From: Parabacteroides sp. PF5-6
Lineage (GTDB): Bacteria > Bacteroidota > Bacteroidia > Bacteroidales > Tannerellaceae
Assembly: GCF_029504695.1 (NCBI RefSeq)
Contig: NZ_JAQFIN010000004.1
Coordinates: 124,001 to 188,000 of the forward strand
Length of the DNA: 64,000 bases
Direction of reading: 5' to 3'
The notes under the pieces were generated by a model. The model ran no database searches, had not been told where the DNA came from, and saw only the letters and a list, made by a program, of their open reading frames with translations. The position numbers and the translations under genes were made by a program. Below, in pieces: positions 32,743 through 41,866 of this stretch (its first letter is position 1; the number at the start of each line of letters is the position of its first letter).

Positions 32743-33960
32743 TTAATTCACCATCACTTTCTCGCTCTTGTTGCCGATGCGGACGATGTAGATCTGGCCG
32801 GATGGTACATCGAAGGTGGCGGAGCCGCTGATCAGTTCGTTGCGTACCTGACGTCCGGCAAGGGTGTAGATGGCTACGCGTTGCGGGTCGAAGCTGTTCA
32901 GGTCAACTTGGATGGATCCTGCTCCCGTACGGATGGAGATCGGGTTTTGTTCGATCGTTTCGTTGGCTGTTGTGTTTGATTTCTCGTTGTTGGGGGAGAA
33001 AACCTCTGCGCGGGTGTCGGTACGAAGTTCCCAACCCAGGTCCTGGAAGATGCCCAGTGCGAAATCCCCGAAAGCGCGGGTGCTGACGCCGTAGGTTGTG
33101 CCGGCGATCAATAAACGGCCTCTTTCGTCGTTCTTGTATTTCATATCGAAATGACAGATGCTTGCCGAAGAAAGGGTTGCCGGTACGTGCAATTGGATCT
33201 GTTGGCCGTTGTTTGCCTGTACGCCCATCTTGCCCCCGTAATATAAATTGGTGTTCTCCAGTTCGCTTGAAGCGTTAGCTTTGGTCGTGGCATACGATTC
33301 GCCCAGTTGATCGCCCAAACGGTTGTAGATATACTTATCAAAGATATACGGAGTCTTTTCGTTGCTTTTGTTGAAGCTGCTGCTGATGCCGAAGCCGTGA
33401 GCCAATTCGTGCAGGGTGACGGTGATCAGGTCCTGTTGGTTCTTGGTCGGTTGCTGTTTGGAAGAGAAGCACCAGTCTTTTACGGAATTGAAAATCACCG
33501 TGATGTTGATGCAGTCGTAAACCGGATTGCCTACCATCTGGTGAATCAGTTCGGCCGGGTATTTATAATTCTCATCAATCTCGATGCCAAAATCGGAGAA
33601 ACCTTTGACGCTCACGTATGAAGTATAAGCCAATGCCAGGTTGCGGTCTTTATCCAGATCGGGCGACCAGGCAAACGCAACGCGCATGGTATGTTTGATA
33701 TTCAAGCTGTTCTCGGTGATGACCATTGCTTCCATAACGGCTTGCTTAGCCGCTTCCGGCCAGTTTTTCAGGTTGTATTTGACCAGATTCTTGCCGTTAT
33801 CGTTGGCGTCGTAAAATGTAACTTCAGATAATCCGGAAGCTGTAGTCCGTATTTCTTTCCCGTGAGCAACGGCGGTTGAAACAGTCAAAAAGGCTATAAA
33901 GGAGAATACGAATGTGAACAATTTATAGCCGATATTATTTCTGGAATTAATCTGATTCAT
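32743..33960 (-). CDS. Secreted zinc metallopeptidase-like protein with sorting-type C-terminus
   Basis: 405 residues: signal peptide (LFTFVFSFIAFLTVSTAVAH), a middle with the zinc motif HELAHGFG (about residues 186-193), and a C-terminal 60-residue beta module (QVDLNSFDPQRVAIYTLAGR, then GQIYIVRIGNKSEKVMVN) like type IX secretion sorting domains. The residue where metzincins have the third His/Asp ligand (HExxHxxGxxH) is Ser here, so zinc may be held by another ligand or the protein may be inactive. No Met-turn is evident. Confidence 0.75.
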   Translation of the reverse strand: MNQINSRNNIGYKLFTFVFSFIAFLTVSTAVAHGKEIRTTASGLSEVTFYDANDNGKNLVKYNLKNWPEAAKQAVMEAMVITENSLNIKHTMRVAFAWSPDLDKDRNLALAYTSYVSVKGFSDFGIEIDENYKYPAELIHQMVGNPVYDCINITVIFNSVKDWCFSSKQQPTKNQQDLITVTLHELAHGFGISSSFNKSNEKTPYIFDKYIYNRLGDQLGESYATTKANASSELENTNLYYGGKMGVQANNGQQIQLHVPATLSSASICHFDMKYKNDERGRLLIAGTTYGVSTRAFGDFALGIFQDLGWELRTDTRAEVFSPNNEKSNTTANETIEQNPISIRTGAGSIQVDLNSFDPQRVAIYTLAGRQVRNELISGSATFDVPSGQIYIVRIGNKSEKVMVN

Positions 33961-34446
33961 TTTGTTTCTTATTAAGTATTTACATATCCAGAACAGGAGC
34001 TCGGCCGAATTGTTCGGCTTGGTTTTTGATAAATATGCATTTTGAAATGAATATTCAACTTTTTATTAGAATCTACAAGCAATAGGGGTAAAACTATCAT
34101 CCGAAAGCGTCGTTTTCTCTCATTCGTCTGTGTGTAAAATCTTCAAGTTTCGGTTTGAATCTACAACTAATTCGATCAGTAAAGGCTTTTGGGAGGCATC
34201 TGGGCGCAGTTGATAGAAATACCCCTTATGGAAATGTTAGATGGTAAAACTATCACTGGTTCTCTTGAAAAAATGGATGGTTTCGGGTTTTTTTAGCCCT
34301 TGAATTTCTTTGCTTTGGTGGAATGGGTGGGTGAATTAATGAATAATAGAATTCGCATTAATCAATAAGGACGGTTGTTTGTTCTGCTTTCATTGAATTC
34401 TTTTTATTCCTTTCCTGCAGACGCCTAAAGCTGTCCCACTTATACG
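33961..34446. other. Intergenic region without recognised features
   Basis: About 490 bp upstream of the metallopeptidase gene. AT-rich, no reading frame worth calling. GTAAAACTATCA occurs at about 34088 and 34244. The metallopeptidase promoter was not identified with confidence. Confidence 0.5.
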
Positions 34447-34540
34447 AAAGGCCGGCAGCCTTTCTGAAAACTCCGGCGGCCTTTTGGAAAATCCTGCCGG
34501 CCTTTTGGGAAACTCCGGCGGCCTTTTCCGGAAAGCCGCC
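34447..34540. repeat. 21-bp GC-rich repeats
   Basis: Four units of the GGCCGGCAGCCTTTCTG / CCGGCGGCCTTTTGGAAAA type at 21-bp spacing, ending in CCGGAAAGCCGCCAGG. Confidence 0.88.
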
Positions 34541-34565
34541 AGGTCTGTCGTTTCTTCAAGCTATT

Positions 34566-34644
34566 CTTTCACCCGAAACGCTGATCAATACAGGGATCTG
34601 GTGACCGGGTGAAAGGTGAAGACCGGGGTAAAAACTTTTATGTG
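34566..34644. repeat. 79-bp arm, third copy
   Basis: Closely matches 13507-13585 (CTTTCACCCGAAACGCTGAT ... GGTGAAGACCGGGGTAAAAA). As at 13 kb it follows 21-bp repeats, but the inverted partner arm is absent. Confidence 0.9.
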
Positions 34645-34646
34645 GT

Positions 34647-34728
34647 AAACTACCGGTACTTTGCGTGCAAACTACTAATATTTTGTCGCCAAACTACCGG
34701 TACTTTGTGCGCAAACTACCGGTAGTTT
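34647..34728. repeat. 22-bp-period palindrome element, copy 2
   Basis: Units at 34647, 34669, 34691 and 34713, exactly 22 bp apart: AAACTACCGGTACTTT, the degenerate AAACTACTAATATTTT, AAACTACCGGTACTTT, AAACTACCGGTAGTTT. It ends 43 bp before the stop of the S46 peptidase gene. Confidence 0.92.
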
Positions 34729-34771
34729 ATTTAATCCATCATTTTGGCTGAGAATCAAAGGCCAGATAAGG

Positions 34772-36934
34772 TTATTCGTTTACCAGATCCATCTCTTCTA
34801 ACAGGTAGTTGGCTTCGGCGTATTTGTCCATGACGAAGAGTACGTAGCGGATATCGACGATGATGCTACGCTGGTAGTCGGGCAGGTATTGGATATCACC
34901 GCCTACGCCTTCCCAGTTGCGGTCGAAGTTGATACCGATCAGTTCGCCGTTGGCGTTTAAGACCGGGCTACCGGAATTGCCACCGGTGGAGTGGGTGGTG
35001 GCACAGAAGGCCACGGGCATGCGTCCGTCGGCCATTTGGTAGCGGCCGAAATCCTTCGCTTTGTAGAGTTCCTTCAGCTTGTCGGGCACGACGAACTCCC
35101 AGTTGTTGGGGTCTTCTTTTTCCATTACGCCTTCGAGGGTGGTCTGCGCGTCGTAATAAACGGCATCGCGCGGGATGTATCCTTTGACCTGGCCGTAGGT
35201 AAGGCGCATGGTGGAGTTGGCATCGGGGAAATTCATCTTCTCGCGGTCCATCTCCAATAGTCCTTTGACATAGGAGCGATGCGCCAGGGCGTAGGCAGCA
35301 TCGAAATCCTGCAATCCCTGGTTGAGCGCCTGCCGTTCTTCGGTTACCGAACGGACGAAAAGGATCATCGGATCTTCCTCCAGCGCTTTCACGGTGGGGC
35401 GGTTCTTGAAGCGGTTGAAATTGGCTTCACTGCCGTAGATTGATTTCTCGAACAGGTAGTCGACGAACTGATTCACATCGCCTTTGAATTTCTTATCGAT
35501 CTGTGCGAAGTACGCCGGCTGGGAAGCGGCGGGGATCAGGCGACGGTATTCGGCCAGCATCACCTTGGCGATCTTTTTATCGACCTCCGGGGCGTAGTTC
35601 TTATCGGCAAAGCGGCGATAAGCCGTTTCGAGTGCGTCCAACTGCTTGGCCTGTTCCGTTTTGTCTTTGTTTTTTATCGCTTCGATCAAGGCTTCCGTTT
35701 TGATCGGAACGCGAACAAATTCAATGCTTCGCTGGATCCCTTCGTCGAGCATCCACTGACGGTAGCGCAGGTCTTTCCGGTCGTTCACCATCTTTTCGAT
35801 TGCTTGCAAGGCTTCCGGATATTCCGTGAGGTTATGGGTTTTCGCCCAGGCGAGTAGCCGTTCCTGCTCCTCCTTTTTCACCTGTTCGAAATCTCTTTTG
35901 CCGATCGCCCAGTTCGTGCCGATGGCATTCTTATAGGCGTTGGTCGAACCGGCGTATTTGCTGGAGTATTGAATACGAACGGCTGGATCTTTCAGCATCT
36001 CTTCGAGCATCACCTGCTGGCGCAGTTCGCGCATGCTGATACGCACGGCATTGTCGATGTCGCGGCGTTCTTCCACTTCCCATGAGGTGTAGTATTTCTT
36101 TGTCGTTCCCGGGAAGCCGATCATCATGGCGTAATCGTTTTCCTGTATGCCTTTCAATGAGATCTTCAGCCATTTCTTCGGACGCAGGGGCACGTTGGTT
36201 TCCGCATAAGGCGCCGGGTTACCGTTGGCATCGGCATAGATACGAAAAACGGAGAAGTCGCCCGTATGACGTGGCCACTCCCAGTTGTCGGTATCCGCGC
36301 CGAACTTACCGATCGAGGAGGGGGGAGCCCCTACCAGGCGGATGTCGGAATAGGTCTTTTTGGTAAACATATAATATTGGTTACCGCCGTAGAACGCGCG
36401 GATCTCAACCGAGATGCCCGGATTGTTCTGCAGGAAAGGTTCGCCCACCTTCTCGCGTGCCAGGCCGTTAAGGTAGCGGGGCGAGAGGTAATTCATGCTG
36501 TTCGGATCGGTATCTTTCTCCAGTTCCTTTTTGACATAGTCTGTCACATCGTCGATCGCTTCGATAAAGGTAACGGTCAAGCCCGGGTTGGGCAGTTCTT
36601 TCTCCCGCGAAGTGGCCCAGAAGCCATGCGTGAGGTAATCGTTCTCCAATGTACTGTGCTGCTGGATCTGTCCGTATCCGCAGTGGTGGTTGGTCAGTAA
36701 TAGGCCATCGGGTGAGACAATCTCACCGGTACATCCGCCACCGAAGTGCACCACGGCATCTTTCAAGGAAGGGCCGTCCGGGTTGTACAGATCCTCGGCG
36801 TTCAGGTTTAATCCCAGCCGTTGCATATCGGCCTGTTTCTGTTTGAGCAAAGGCAACATCCACATGCCTTCATCCGCGATGGCGGGAAGGGTAAGGAAGA
36901 TTACGGCAAGTGATAAGAAGATTCTTTTCATCAT
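34772..36934 (-). CDS. S46 family dipeptidyl-peptidase, DPP11-type
   Basis: 720 residues with signal peptide (MMKRIFLSLAVIFLTLPAIA). Catalytic triad positions: His in TNHHCGYG (about 84-91), Asp in DTDNWEWPRHTGDF (about 225), Ser654 in GNSGSPVLN. Residue 672, 18 after the Ser, is Arg (INFDRNWEG). In Porphyromonas S46 enzymes Arg at this place (R673) marks DPP11, which releases Asp/Glu-Xaa dipeptides, whereas DPP7 has Gly. A periplasmic role in peptide scavenging is expected. Specificity is inferred from that one residue and the family length. Confidence 0.93.
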   Translation of the reverse strand: MMKRIFLSLAVIFLTLPAIADEGMWMLPLLKQKQADMQRLGLNLNAEDLYNPDGPSLKDAVVHFGGGCTGEIVSPDGLLLTNHHCGYGQIQQHSTLENDYLTHGFWATSREKELPNPGLTVTFIEAIDDVTDYVKKELEKDTDPNSMNYLSPRYLNGLAREKVGEPFLQNNPGISVEIRAFYGGNQYYMFTKKTYSDIRLVGAPPSSIGKFGADTDNWEWPRHTGDFSVFRIYADANGNPAPYAETNVPLRPKKWLKISLKGIQENDYAMMIGFPGTTKKYYTSWEVEERRDIDNAVRISMRELRQQVMLEEMLKDPAVRIQYSSKYAGSTNAYKNAIGTNWAIGKRDFEQVKKEEQERLLAWAKTHNLTEYPEALQAIEKMVNDRKDLRYRQWMLDEGIQRSIEFVRVPIKTEALIEAIKNKDKTEQAKQLDALETAYRRFADKNYAPEVDKKIAKVMLAEYRRLIPAASQPAYFAQIDKKFKGDVNQFVDYLFEKSIYGSEANFNRFKNRPTVKALEEDPMILFVRSVTEERQALNQGLQDFDAAYALAHRSYVKGLLEMDREKMNFPDANSTMRLTYGQVKGYIPRDAVYYDAQTTLEGVMEKEDPNNWEFVVPDKLKELYKAKDFGRYQMADGRMPVAFCATTHSTGGNSGSPVLNANGELIGINFDRNWEGVGGDIQYLPDYQRSIIVDIRYVLFVMDKYAEANYLLEEMDLVNE

Positions 36935-37048
36935 ACGTGTTGTTTATTTAGAATTATCATTTAGATAGCAAGCGGTGGATATTCGATTTGAAATCCGCTA
37001 CTAAGATAAGGAAAGCTTGTGAATTATTGAAATGTCTGAGGCAAAATG

Positions 37049-37528
37049 TCAAACGTTCTCTTGCCAGCGCGTATAAGGGTATTGGGAGAGCATTGAATTG
37101 TAGTATCTCCGGTCGCCCGTCACTTCCCGGCCGATCCAGGCGGGTAGGGCGAAGGCTTCGTCTTCCGTTTGCAGTTCGAGTTCCGCCAGGATCAGTCCTT
37201 CGTTGGCGCCTTGAAAGACATCCACTTCCCAGGTGTGATCACCTTCTTTCACCCAGTGGCGTACCTTCTCGATGGCACCCGGTTCACAGAGTTGAAACAG
37301 TTCTTCGGCTTCGGCGCGTGTGATCTCTTTCTCGAACTCAAACCGGCTCAGGCCTTTATCATCGGACGGCCCTTTGATGGTCAAGAAACCTTTCTCCCCA
37401 GCCAGGCGCACGCGCACGGTCTTGCCCCCGGGCTGTGAACAGATATAGCCCTGCACGAATCGCTCTGAGCGGATTATCTCTTTACTAAAGTCTCCTGTTA
37501 CCAGGAATTTTCGTTCTATTTCCTTCAT
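37049..37528 (-). CDS. CYTH-domain protein (triphosphate tunnel metalloenzyme)
   Basis: 159 residues beginning MKEIERKFLV, the ExExK signature, followed by tunnel-lining basic/acidic alternation (VRVRLAGEKGFLTIKGPSDD, RFEFEKEI, WEVDVFQG, LAELELQTED). Small bacterial members are mostly inorganic triphosphatases; exact substrate unknown. The start codon lies inside an 11-bp inverted repeat. Confidence 0.9.
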   Translation of the reverse strand: MKEIERKFLVTGDFSKEIIRSERFVQGYICSQPGGKTVRVRLAGEKGFLTIKGPSDDKGLSRFEFEKEITRAEAEELFQLCEPGAIEKVRHWVKEGDHTWEVDVFQGANEGLILAELELQTEDEAFALPAWIGREVTGDRRYYNSMLSQYPYTRWQENV

Positions 37529-37547
37529 AACACGTTGTGTTATGAAG
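37523..37547 (-). promoter_or_regulatory. Hairpin enclosing the CYTH gene start codon
   Basis: CTTCATAACAC and GTGTTATGAAG form a perfect 11-bp stem with a 3-nt loop; in the mRNA the ATG is in the 3' strand of the stem, which would hide it from ribosomes. Confidence 0.55.
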
Positions 37548-37638
37548 AATTATGAATTATGAATTATGAATTATGAGAGGAAGAAGCAGTCTGTGTCATC
37601 TTTTCTCATAATTCATAATTCATAATTCATAATTCTTC
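37544..37638. repeat. AATTATG heptamer hairpin with perfect 35-bp arms
   Basis: Arm 37544-37578 (GAAG then four AATTATG units) is perfectly complementary to 37604-37638, loop 25 nt. It fills the whole gap between the Smr gene (the last arm base is part of its TAG stop) and the CYTH gene. Confidence 0.95.
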
Positions 37639-38693
37639 TATTTTATTGTCACCATCGTTGCCCCGAAACCGTATTCGCGGAAGGAGGCGTCCTGGTAATT
37701 GTATGATTTGTATTTTGTTTTGAGCTCCGTTTCGATGGCTTTGCGCAAGATACCATCGCCTTTGCCGTGGATAAAGACAATCTTTTGGCCTTTCCGTGCG
37801 GCGTTGGCTTTCAATACTTCATGGAATTTCTCCAGTTGGTAGTTGAGCATATCGGCATTGCTCATGCCGGCGGTGGTGTCGAGTAATTGGTTGATATGCA
37901 GGTCAACCTCGAGGATCGGGTTGTCGGATTGTTTCTTTTTCGGGGTGGGCTGCGGCGTGCGGCGGTCGGCCTTCGCTTTTTGCTGCATCGCCTCCTGCAG
38001 TTCGGCAGCGGAGACCAAGAGTTCCCGCTCCGGCAGGTCGTTACGTACCACCGGGTAGACCAGCGCGTCTTCGTCGAAGAAGTCGTTGGTGGTGAAACAA
38101 TGGATCTTGTAGAACTTCACCGTATCCAGGCGCAGCTCCACGGAGATGGCGTTCTTCAATGCGTAAGGTTTGTCTTTCTTGAATGCGATCAACTGGATAC
38201 ATACCCTTTCCAACTCGTTGAGGTCTTCTTTTTGAAACTCTTCGAGGAAGATACGCGTATTGGGTTCGATTGTTCCGTTGGCGCGGCTGTACCAGCTGTT
38301 GTGCTGGCGGTTCATGTAATTATAAAAGAGGAAGTAGTTGCTGTCGTTCACCAGATAAGCTTCATAGCCGCTTTGTGTAAATGCTTTGGGGTCGACCGGC
38401 AGGAAAGCCAATGACACGTTCAGCCGTTCCCCTTCGGGTGTCTCGATGATCGGTAGTTCTTTCGGTTCGGGTTTCGCCTTGGGTGTTTCCACCTGTGCCT
38501 GAATCTTGGGTTGGTTCTTGCTGTGCACCTGTGCCGGATTCTCGCCGACCACCACGCATTCCCGAATCAGGGCGGGCACTTCGAAACCGTCTTCATCTTC
38601 GACCATCACCTGGTCTTTCCCCCTGAAGCTGCGTACAATGCCTCCGCCGACAGCGTTCAGGAACCGAACTTTATCACCTACTTTAATACTCAT
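37638..38693 (-). CDS. DUF2027 / Smr-domain protein
   Basis: 351 residues. The N-terminal SH3-like part (VGDKVRFLNAVGGGIVRSFR) and the following region match DUF2027; the C-terminal 85 residues are an Smr domain (EVDLHINQLL at about 265, then FIHGKGDGILRKAIETEL). Smr domains of MutS2 type nick or bind nucleic acid; LDLH and HGxG motifs are both present here as VDLH and HGKG. Common in Bacteroidetes, biological role unsettled. Confidence 0.88.
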   Translation of the reverse strand: MSIKVGDKVRFLNAVGGGIVRSFRGKDQVMVEDEDGFEVPALIRECVVVGENPAQVHSKNQPKIQAQVETPKAKPEPKELPIIETPEGERLNVSLAFLPVDPKAFTQSGYEAYLVNDSNYFLFYNYMNRQHNSWYSRANGTIEPNTRIFLEEFQKEDLNELERVCIQLIAFKKDKPYALKNAISVELRLDTVKFYKIHCFTTNDFFDEDALVYPVVRNDLPERELLVSAAELQEAMQQKAKADRRTPQPTPKKKQSDNPILEVDLHINQLLDTTAGMSNADMLNYQLEKFHEVLKANAARKGQKIVFIHGKGDGILRKAIETELKTKYKSYNYQDASFREYGFGATMVTIK

Positions 38694-38697
38694 TGTC

Positions 38698-39279
38698 TTA
38701 TTTCTTTTTTTGTTTCAGCCATTCCCCGGCAGCCAGGTCCAACCGGTTGTACCAGTCTTCGCCGAACTTACGGATCAACGGCTCGCGCAGGAACTTATAG
38801 GCGCGAACGCCCTCTTTCTTTCCGGCGATCTCAGCCGTTTTGCAAATACTCCAACGGTCTACGTTTACAGCGTTGAACGTCTTGTAGTATTTGATTCGTA
38901 TCGGATAGAGATGGCAGGAGATCGGTTTGTAGTAATCGATCTTGCCGGCGTGATAGGCCTTCTCGATGGCGCAGCCACAGATGCCTTTCTCGTCGTAACA
39001 GGTAAATACGCAGTTCTTCCCATCGACGATCGAAGTGACTGTATCGCCGGCCGCATCGATATACGCCACGCCCTGCCGCTTGATCAACTCCTGTGCCTCG
39101 GGCGCCAGGTCGTCCCAGACCACCGGAAGCAACCGGTCGAGTATCGCCACTTCCTTCGTATCCAATGGCGCGCCGGAATCGCCTTCCACACAACATGCTC
39201 CTTTGCACTGTGTCAGATCACATAGAAACCAACGCTCGACCAGGTCGAAGCTTACTAAGGTATCGTCTATTTGTAGCAT
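38698..39279 (-). CDS. DUF3109 cysteine-cluster protein
   Basis: 193 residues from the ATG at 39279 (MLQIDDTLVSFDLVERWFLC). Cysteines cluster as CDLTQCKGACC, CVFTCYDEKGICGC and SCHLYPIR, a metal-binding (Fe-S or zinc) pattern of DUF3109/YkgJ-like proteins. Function unknown. It sits 4 bp after the Smr gene's start on the same strand and is likely co-transcribed with it. Confidence 0.88.
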   Translation of the reverse strand: MLQIDDTLVSFDLVERWFLCDLTQCKGACCVEGDSGAPLDTKEVAILDRLLPVVWDDLAPEAQELIKRQGVAYIDAAGDTVTSIVDGKNCVFTCYDEKGICGCAIEKAYHAGKIDYYKPISCHLYPIRIKYYKTFNAVNVDRWSICKTAEIAGKKEGVRAYKFLREPLIRKFGEDWYNRLDLAAGEWLKQKKK

Positions 39280-39282
39280 TCC

Positions 39283-39384
39283 AATTGACAATTGACAGTT
39301 GACAATTGACAATTAAAAAATGACAACCGACAAAGAATAACTAAACGCTATTCATTGTCAATTGTCAATTATCAATTGTCAATT
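39283..39384. repeat. AATTGAC heptamer hairpin
   Basis: Left arm 39283-39314 and right arm 39354-39384 pair with two or three mismatches around a 39-nt loop. The left arm is the exact 32-nt complement of the riboswitch repeat arm 3612-3643. The right arm provides the gpmI stop codon. Confidence 0.92.
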
Positions 39385-40899
39385 AATTAAGTTTTCCCCC
39401 GTCATCTCCTTCGGTTGCTCCAATCCCAGGATATGCAGGATAGAGGGAGCCACGTCGGCGAGGATACCGTCTTTCACTGTGGCGGCTTCTTTGGTGACAT
39501 ACACGAAAGGAACCGGGTTGAGTGAGTGGGCGGTATTGGGTGAGCCGTCTTCGTTCAATGCGTTGTCGGCATTTCCGTGGTCGGCGATGATGATCACTTC
39601 GTAGTCGTTAGCCTTTGCTGCTTCTACCGTGTCTTTTAGGCAGGCGTCGATGGTCACCACCGCTTTTTCAATCGCTTCATACACGCCGGTATGGCCTACC
39701 ATATCGCCATTGGCGTAGTTGCAGACGATAAAGTCGTATTTGTTCTGATTGATCGCATCGACCAACTGGTCTTTCACTTCGAAAGCGCTCATCTCCGGCT
39801 TCAGGTCGTAGGTTGCCACCTTCGGTGAAGGCACGAGGATCCGGTCTTCCTGATCGAAAGGCGTTTCCAGGCCACCGTTGAAGAAGAAGGTGACGTGCGC
39901 GTACTTCTCGGTCTCGGCGATATGCAATTGCGTCTTACCCGAATGCGCCAGGTATTCGCCCAATGTATTGTTTACGTTGTCTTTATCGAAGAGGATTGTC
40001 AGGCCTTTGAAAGTCGCGTCGTATGGCGTCATTGTGAAGTATTGCAGGTTGGGAATCATTTTCATTCCGGCTTCCGGCATATCCTGTTGTGTCAATACAA
40101 TAGTCAACTCTTTCGCGCGGTCGTTGCGGAAATTGAAGAAGATCACCACGTCGCCTTCCTGAATGGTAGCGACCGGCTGGCCGTTCTCCACGTGTACGAT
40201 CGGTTTGATAAACTCGTCGGTCACGCCTTCGTCGTATGATTCCTGCATGGCGGTCAGCATATCTTCAGCCGCTTTGCCTTTGCCGTCGACCAGGAGGTCG
40301 TACGCCTCTTTCACCCGGTCCCAACGTTTGTCGCGGTCCATCGCATAGTAACGTCCGATGATCGAACCGATCTTTCCAGTGCTGGTTTTCAAGTGATCTT
40401 CCAGTTGGCGGATATAGCCGATCCCGCTCTTCGGGTCGGTGTCGCGGCCGTCCATAAAGCAATGCACGAACGTGCGGCTAACGCCGTATTCCTTGGCGAT
40501 ATCCGTCAGTTTGAAGAGATGCTCCAATGAACTATGTACGCCACCATCGGACACCAGGCCCAGGAGGTGGATTTGTTTGTTGTTTTCTTTTGCGTAGCTG
40601 TACGCGCGTTGAATACCCGGATTGTCCATAATGGTATTCTTGCGGCAGGCGATATTGATCTTGACCAGATCCTGGTACACTACGCGTCCCGCGCCGATAT
40701 TGAGGTGTCCTACTTCGGAGTTACCCATTTGCCCGTCGGGCAGTCCAACGTTCTCGCCGGAAGCCTGCAACTGGGAGTGCGGATAGGTCTCCAACAGATA
40801 ATCCCAATACGGAGTAGGCGTGTTGTAGATCACATCGTTTTTCCCTTTGTTTCCGATACCCCATCCATCGCAGATGATAAGAAGTGCTTTTTTATTCAT
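39379..40899 (-). CDS. gpmI: 2,3-bisphosphoglycerate-independent phosphoglycerate mutase
   Basis: 506 residues, alkaline-phosphatase-like. DGWG with metal Asp at 10-13, catalytic Ser in [14 protein letters not shown] at about 56-69, [14 protein letters not shown] in the mutase insert, and late metal ligands [13 protein letters not shown] and [10 protein letters not shown]. Interconverts 2- and 3-phosphoglycerate in glycolysis using Mn2+. The end (LIN then TGA) is written in AATTGAC repeat sequence. Confidence 0.97.
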   Translation of the reverse strand: MNKKALLIICDGWGIGNKGKNDVIYNTPTPYWDYLLETYPHSQLQASGENVGLPDGQMGNSEVGHLNIGAGRVVYQDLVKINIACRKNTIMDNPGIQRAYSYAKENNKQIHLLGLVSDGGVHSSLEHLFKLTDIAKEYGVSRTFVHCFMDGRDTDPKSGIGYIRQLEDHLKTSTGKIGSIIGRYYAMDRDKRWDRVKEAYDLLVDGKGKAAEDMLTAMQESYDEGVTDEFIKPIVHVENGQPVATIQEGDVVIFFNFRNDRAKELTIVLTQQDMPEAGMKMIPNLQYFTMTPYDATFKGLTILFDKDNVNNTLGEYLAHSGKTQLHIAETEKYAHVTFFFNGGLETPFDQEDRILVPSPKVATYDLKPEMSAFEVKDQLVDAINQNKYDFIVCNYANGDMVGHTGVYEAIEKAVVTIDACLKDTVEAAKANDYEVIIIADHGNADNALNEDGSPNTAHSLNPVPFVYVTKEAATVKDGILADVAPSILHILGLEQPKEMTGENLIN

Positions 40900-40922
40900 G
40901 ATTGTTATTTTTATATTGTTTG

Positions 40923-41097
40923 TATCTTTGTTGGCATTCGGCGTACAACGCCAAATGAGTAGTTAGTAGTTAGTAGTTAGTAGTTAGTAGTTGGTAGTGA
41001 GTCAAATATACTGCATTGCGACTACTAACTACTTACTACTAACTACCAACTACTGTATCCGGCGCTATACGCCGGATGCTTACAGCGTGCAAAGATA
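40923..41097. promoter_or_regulatory. Overlapping divergent promoters enclosing a heptamer hairpin
   Basis: TATCTTTG at 40923-40930 points right (to the peptidase gene at 41149) and TATCTTTG on the minus strand at 41090-41097 points left (to gpmI). Their transcripts would overlap for about 150 nt. Between them GTTAGTA-type heptamers at 40958-41003 face complementary CTACTAA heptamers at 41021-41054, forming a hairpin in either leader. Small hairpins CCGGCG/CGCCGG flank it. Confidence 0.6.
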
Positions 41098-41148
41098 GTG
41101 TTTTTTAGCGAGATGGAAGGAAGTTGACAGTAAGAAGTTAGGCGTTAG

Positions 41149-41853
41149 ATGTTTGAAAAGAAAATAGAAGACAAAGAATTGGGGACGATCCTGTTGATCG
41201 CTGGGCCGAGGTATAAGCGCTACGCCCTTCGGGTCAAGGATGGTGTGGTTCGGGCGACGATGCCGTTGGCGGGCGATGAAAAGCAGATGATGGCTTTTAT
41301 CGAAGCGAACCGGGCGAAATTGGCGGAGCTTGTCCGGAAGCAACCTTCCCGTCCGCCTCTTATCGATGAACAGACAACATTGACCACCGCCTCTTTCCGC
41401 CTGGAACTGATCCCGGCGGTGCGGAAAGATATAGGTGTGTCGCTGGCTAAAGGAGTGCTTTCGGTTCAATACCCGCAACATATCCCGGTCTGCGATGAGC
41501 GGATTCAAAACAAACTCTATGAAATCCTGAAAAACGTCTTCCGCCACGAGGCCAAACGCCTGTTGCCCGACCGGGTGGAGGAGTTGGCACGCCAATACGG
41601 CTTCACCTATACCGGCGTTTCGATCAATAGCGCCCGTACCCGTTGGGGAAGCTGTTCTTCCCGCAAACACCTAAACCTATCGCTCTACCTGATGCAACTG
41701 CCCTGGCACCTGATCGACTATGTGATCTTACACGAGTTATGCCATACGTGCGAAATGAATCATGGCGACCGCTTCTGGGCCTTGATGGACCGGGTGACCG
41801 ACGGCCGCAGCAAAATACTCCGGAAAGAGCTGAAAGCCCTCTCGCCCTTGTGA
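41149..41853 (+). CDS. YgjP-like (DUF45) metallopeptidase
   Basis: 234 residues. The C-terminal domain has NSARTRWGSCSSRKHLNLSL then YVILHELCHTCEMNHGDRFW, the HExxH zinc motif with a downstream NH third-ligand region typical of YgjP/DUF45 proteins. In other bacteria the family is often next to hsdR or alone; the substrate is unknown. No signal peptide, so cytoplasmic. Confidence 0.9.
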   Translation: MFEKKIEDKELGTILLIAGPRYKRYALRVKDGVVRATMPLAGDEKQMMAFIEANRAKLAELVRKQPSRPPLIDEQTTLTTASFRLELIPAVRKDIGVSLAKGVLSVQYPQHIPVCDERIQNKLYEILKNVFRHEAKRLLPDRVEELARQYGFTYTGVSINSARTRWGSCSSRKHLNLSLYLMQLPWHLIDYVILHELCHTCEMNHGDRFWALMDRVTDGRSKILRKELKALSPL

Positions 41854-41866
41854 CCCACGCTGTCTT

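Noticed and set aside
41080-41670. 196-codon frame antisense to the YgjP-like peptidase
   Set aside because: Overlaps a gene with a clear HELCH motif; no own features.
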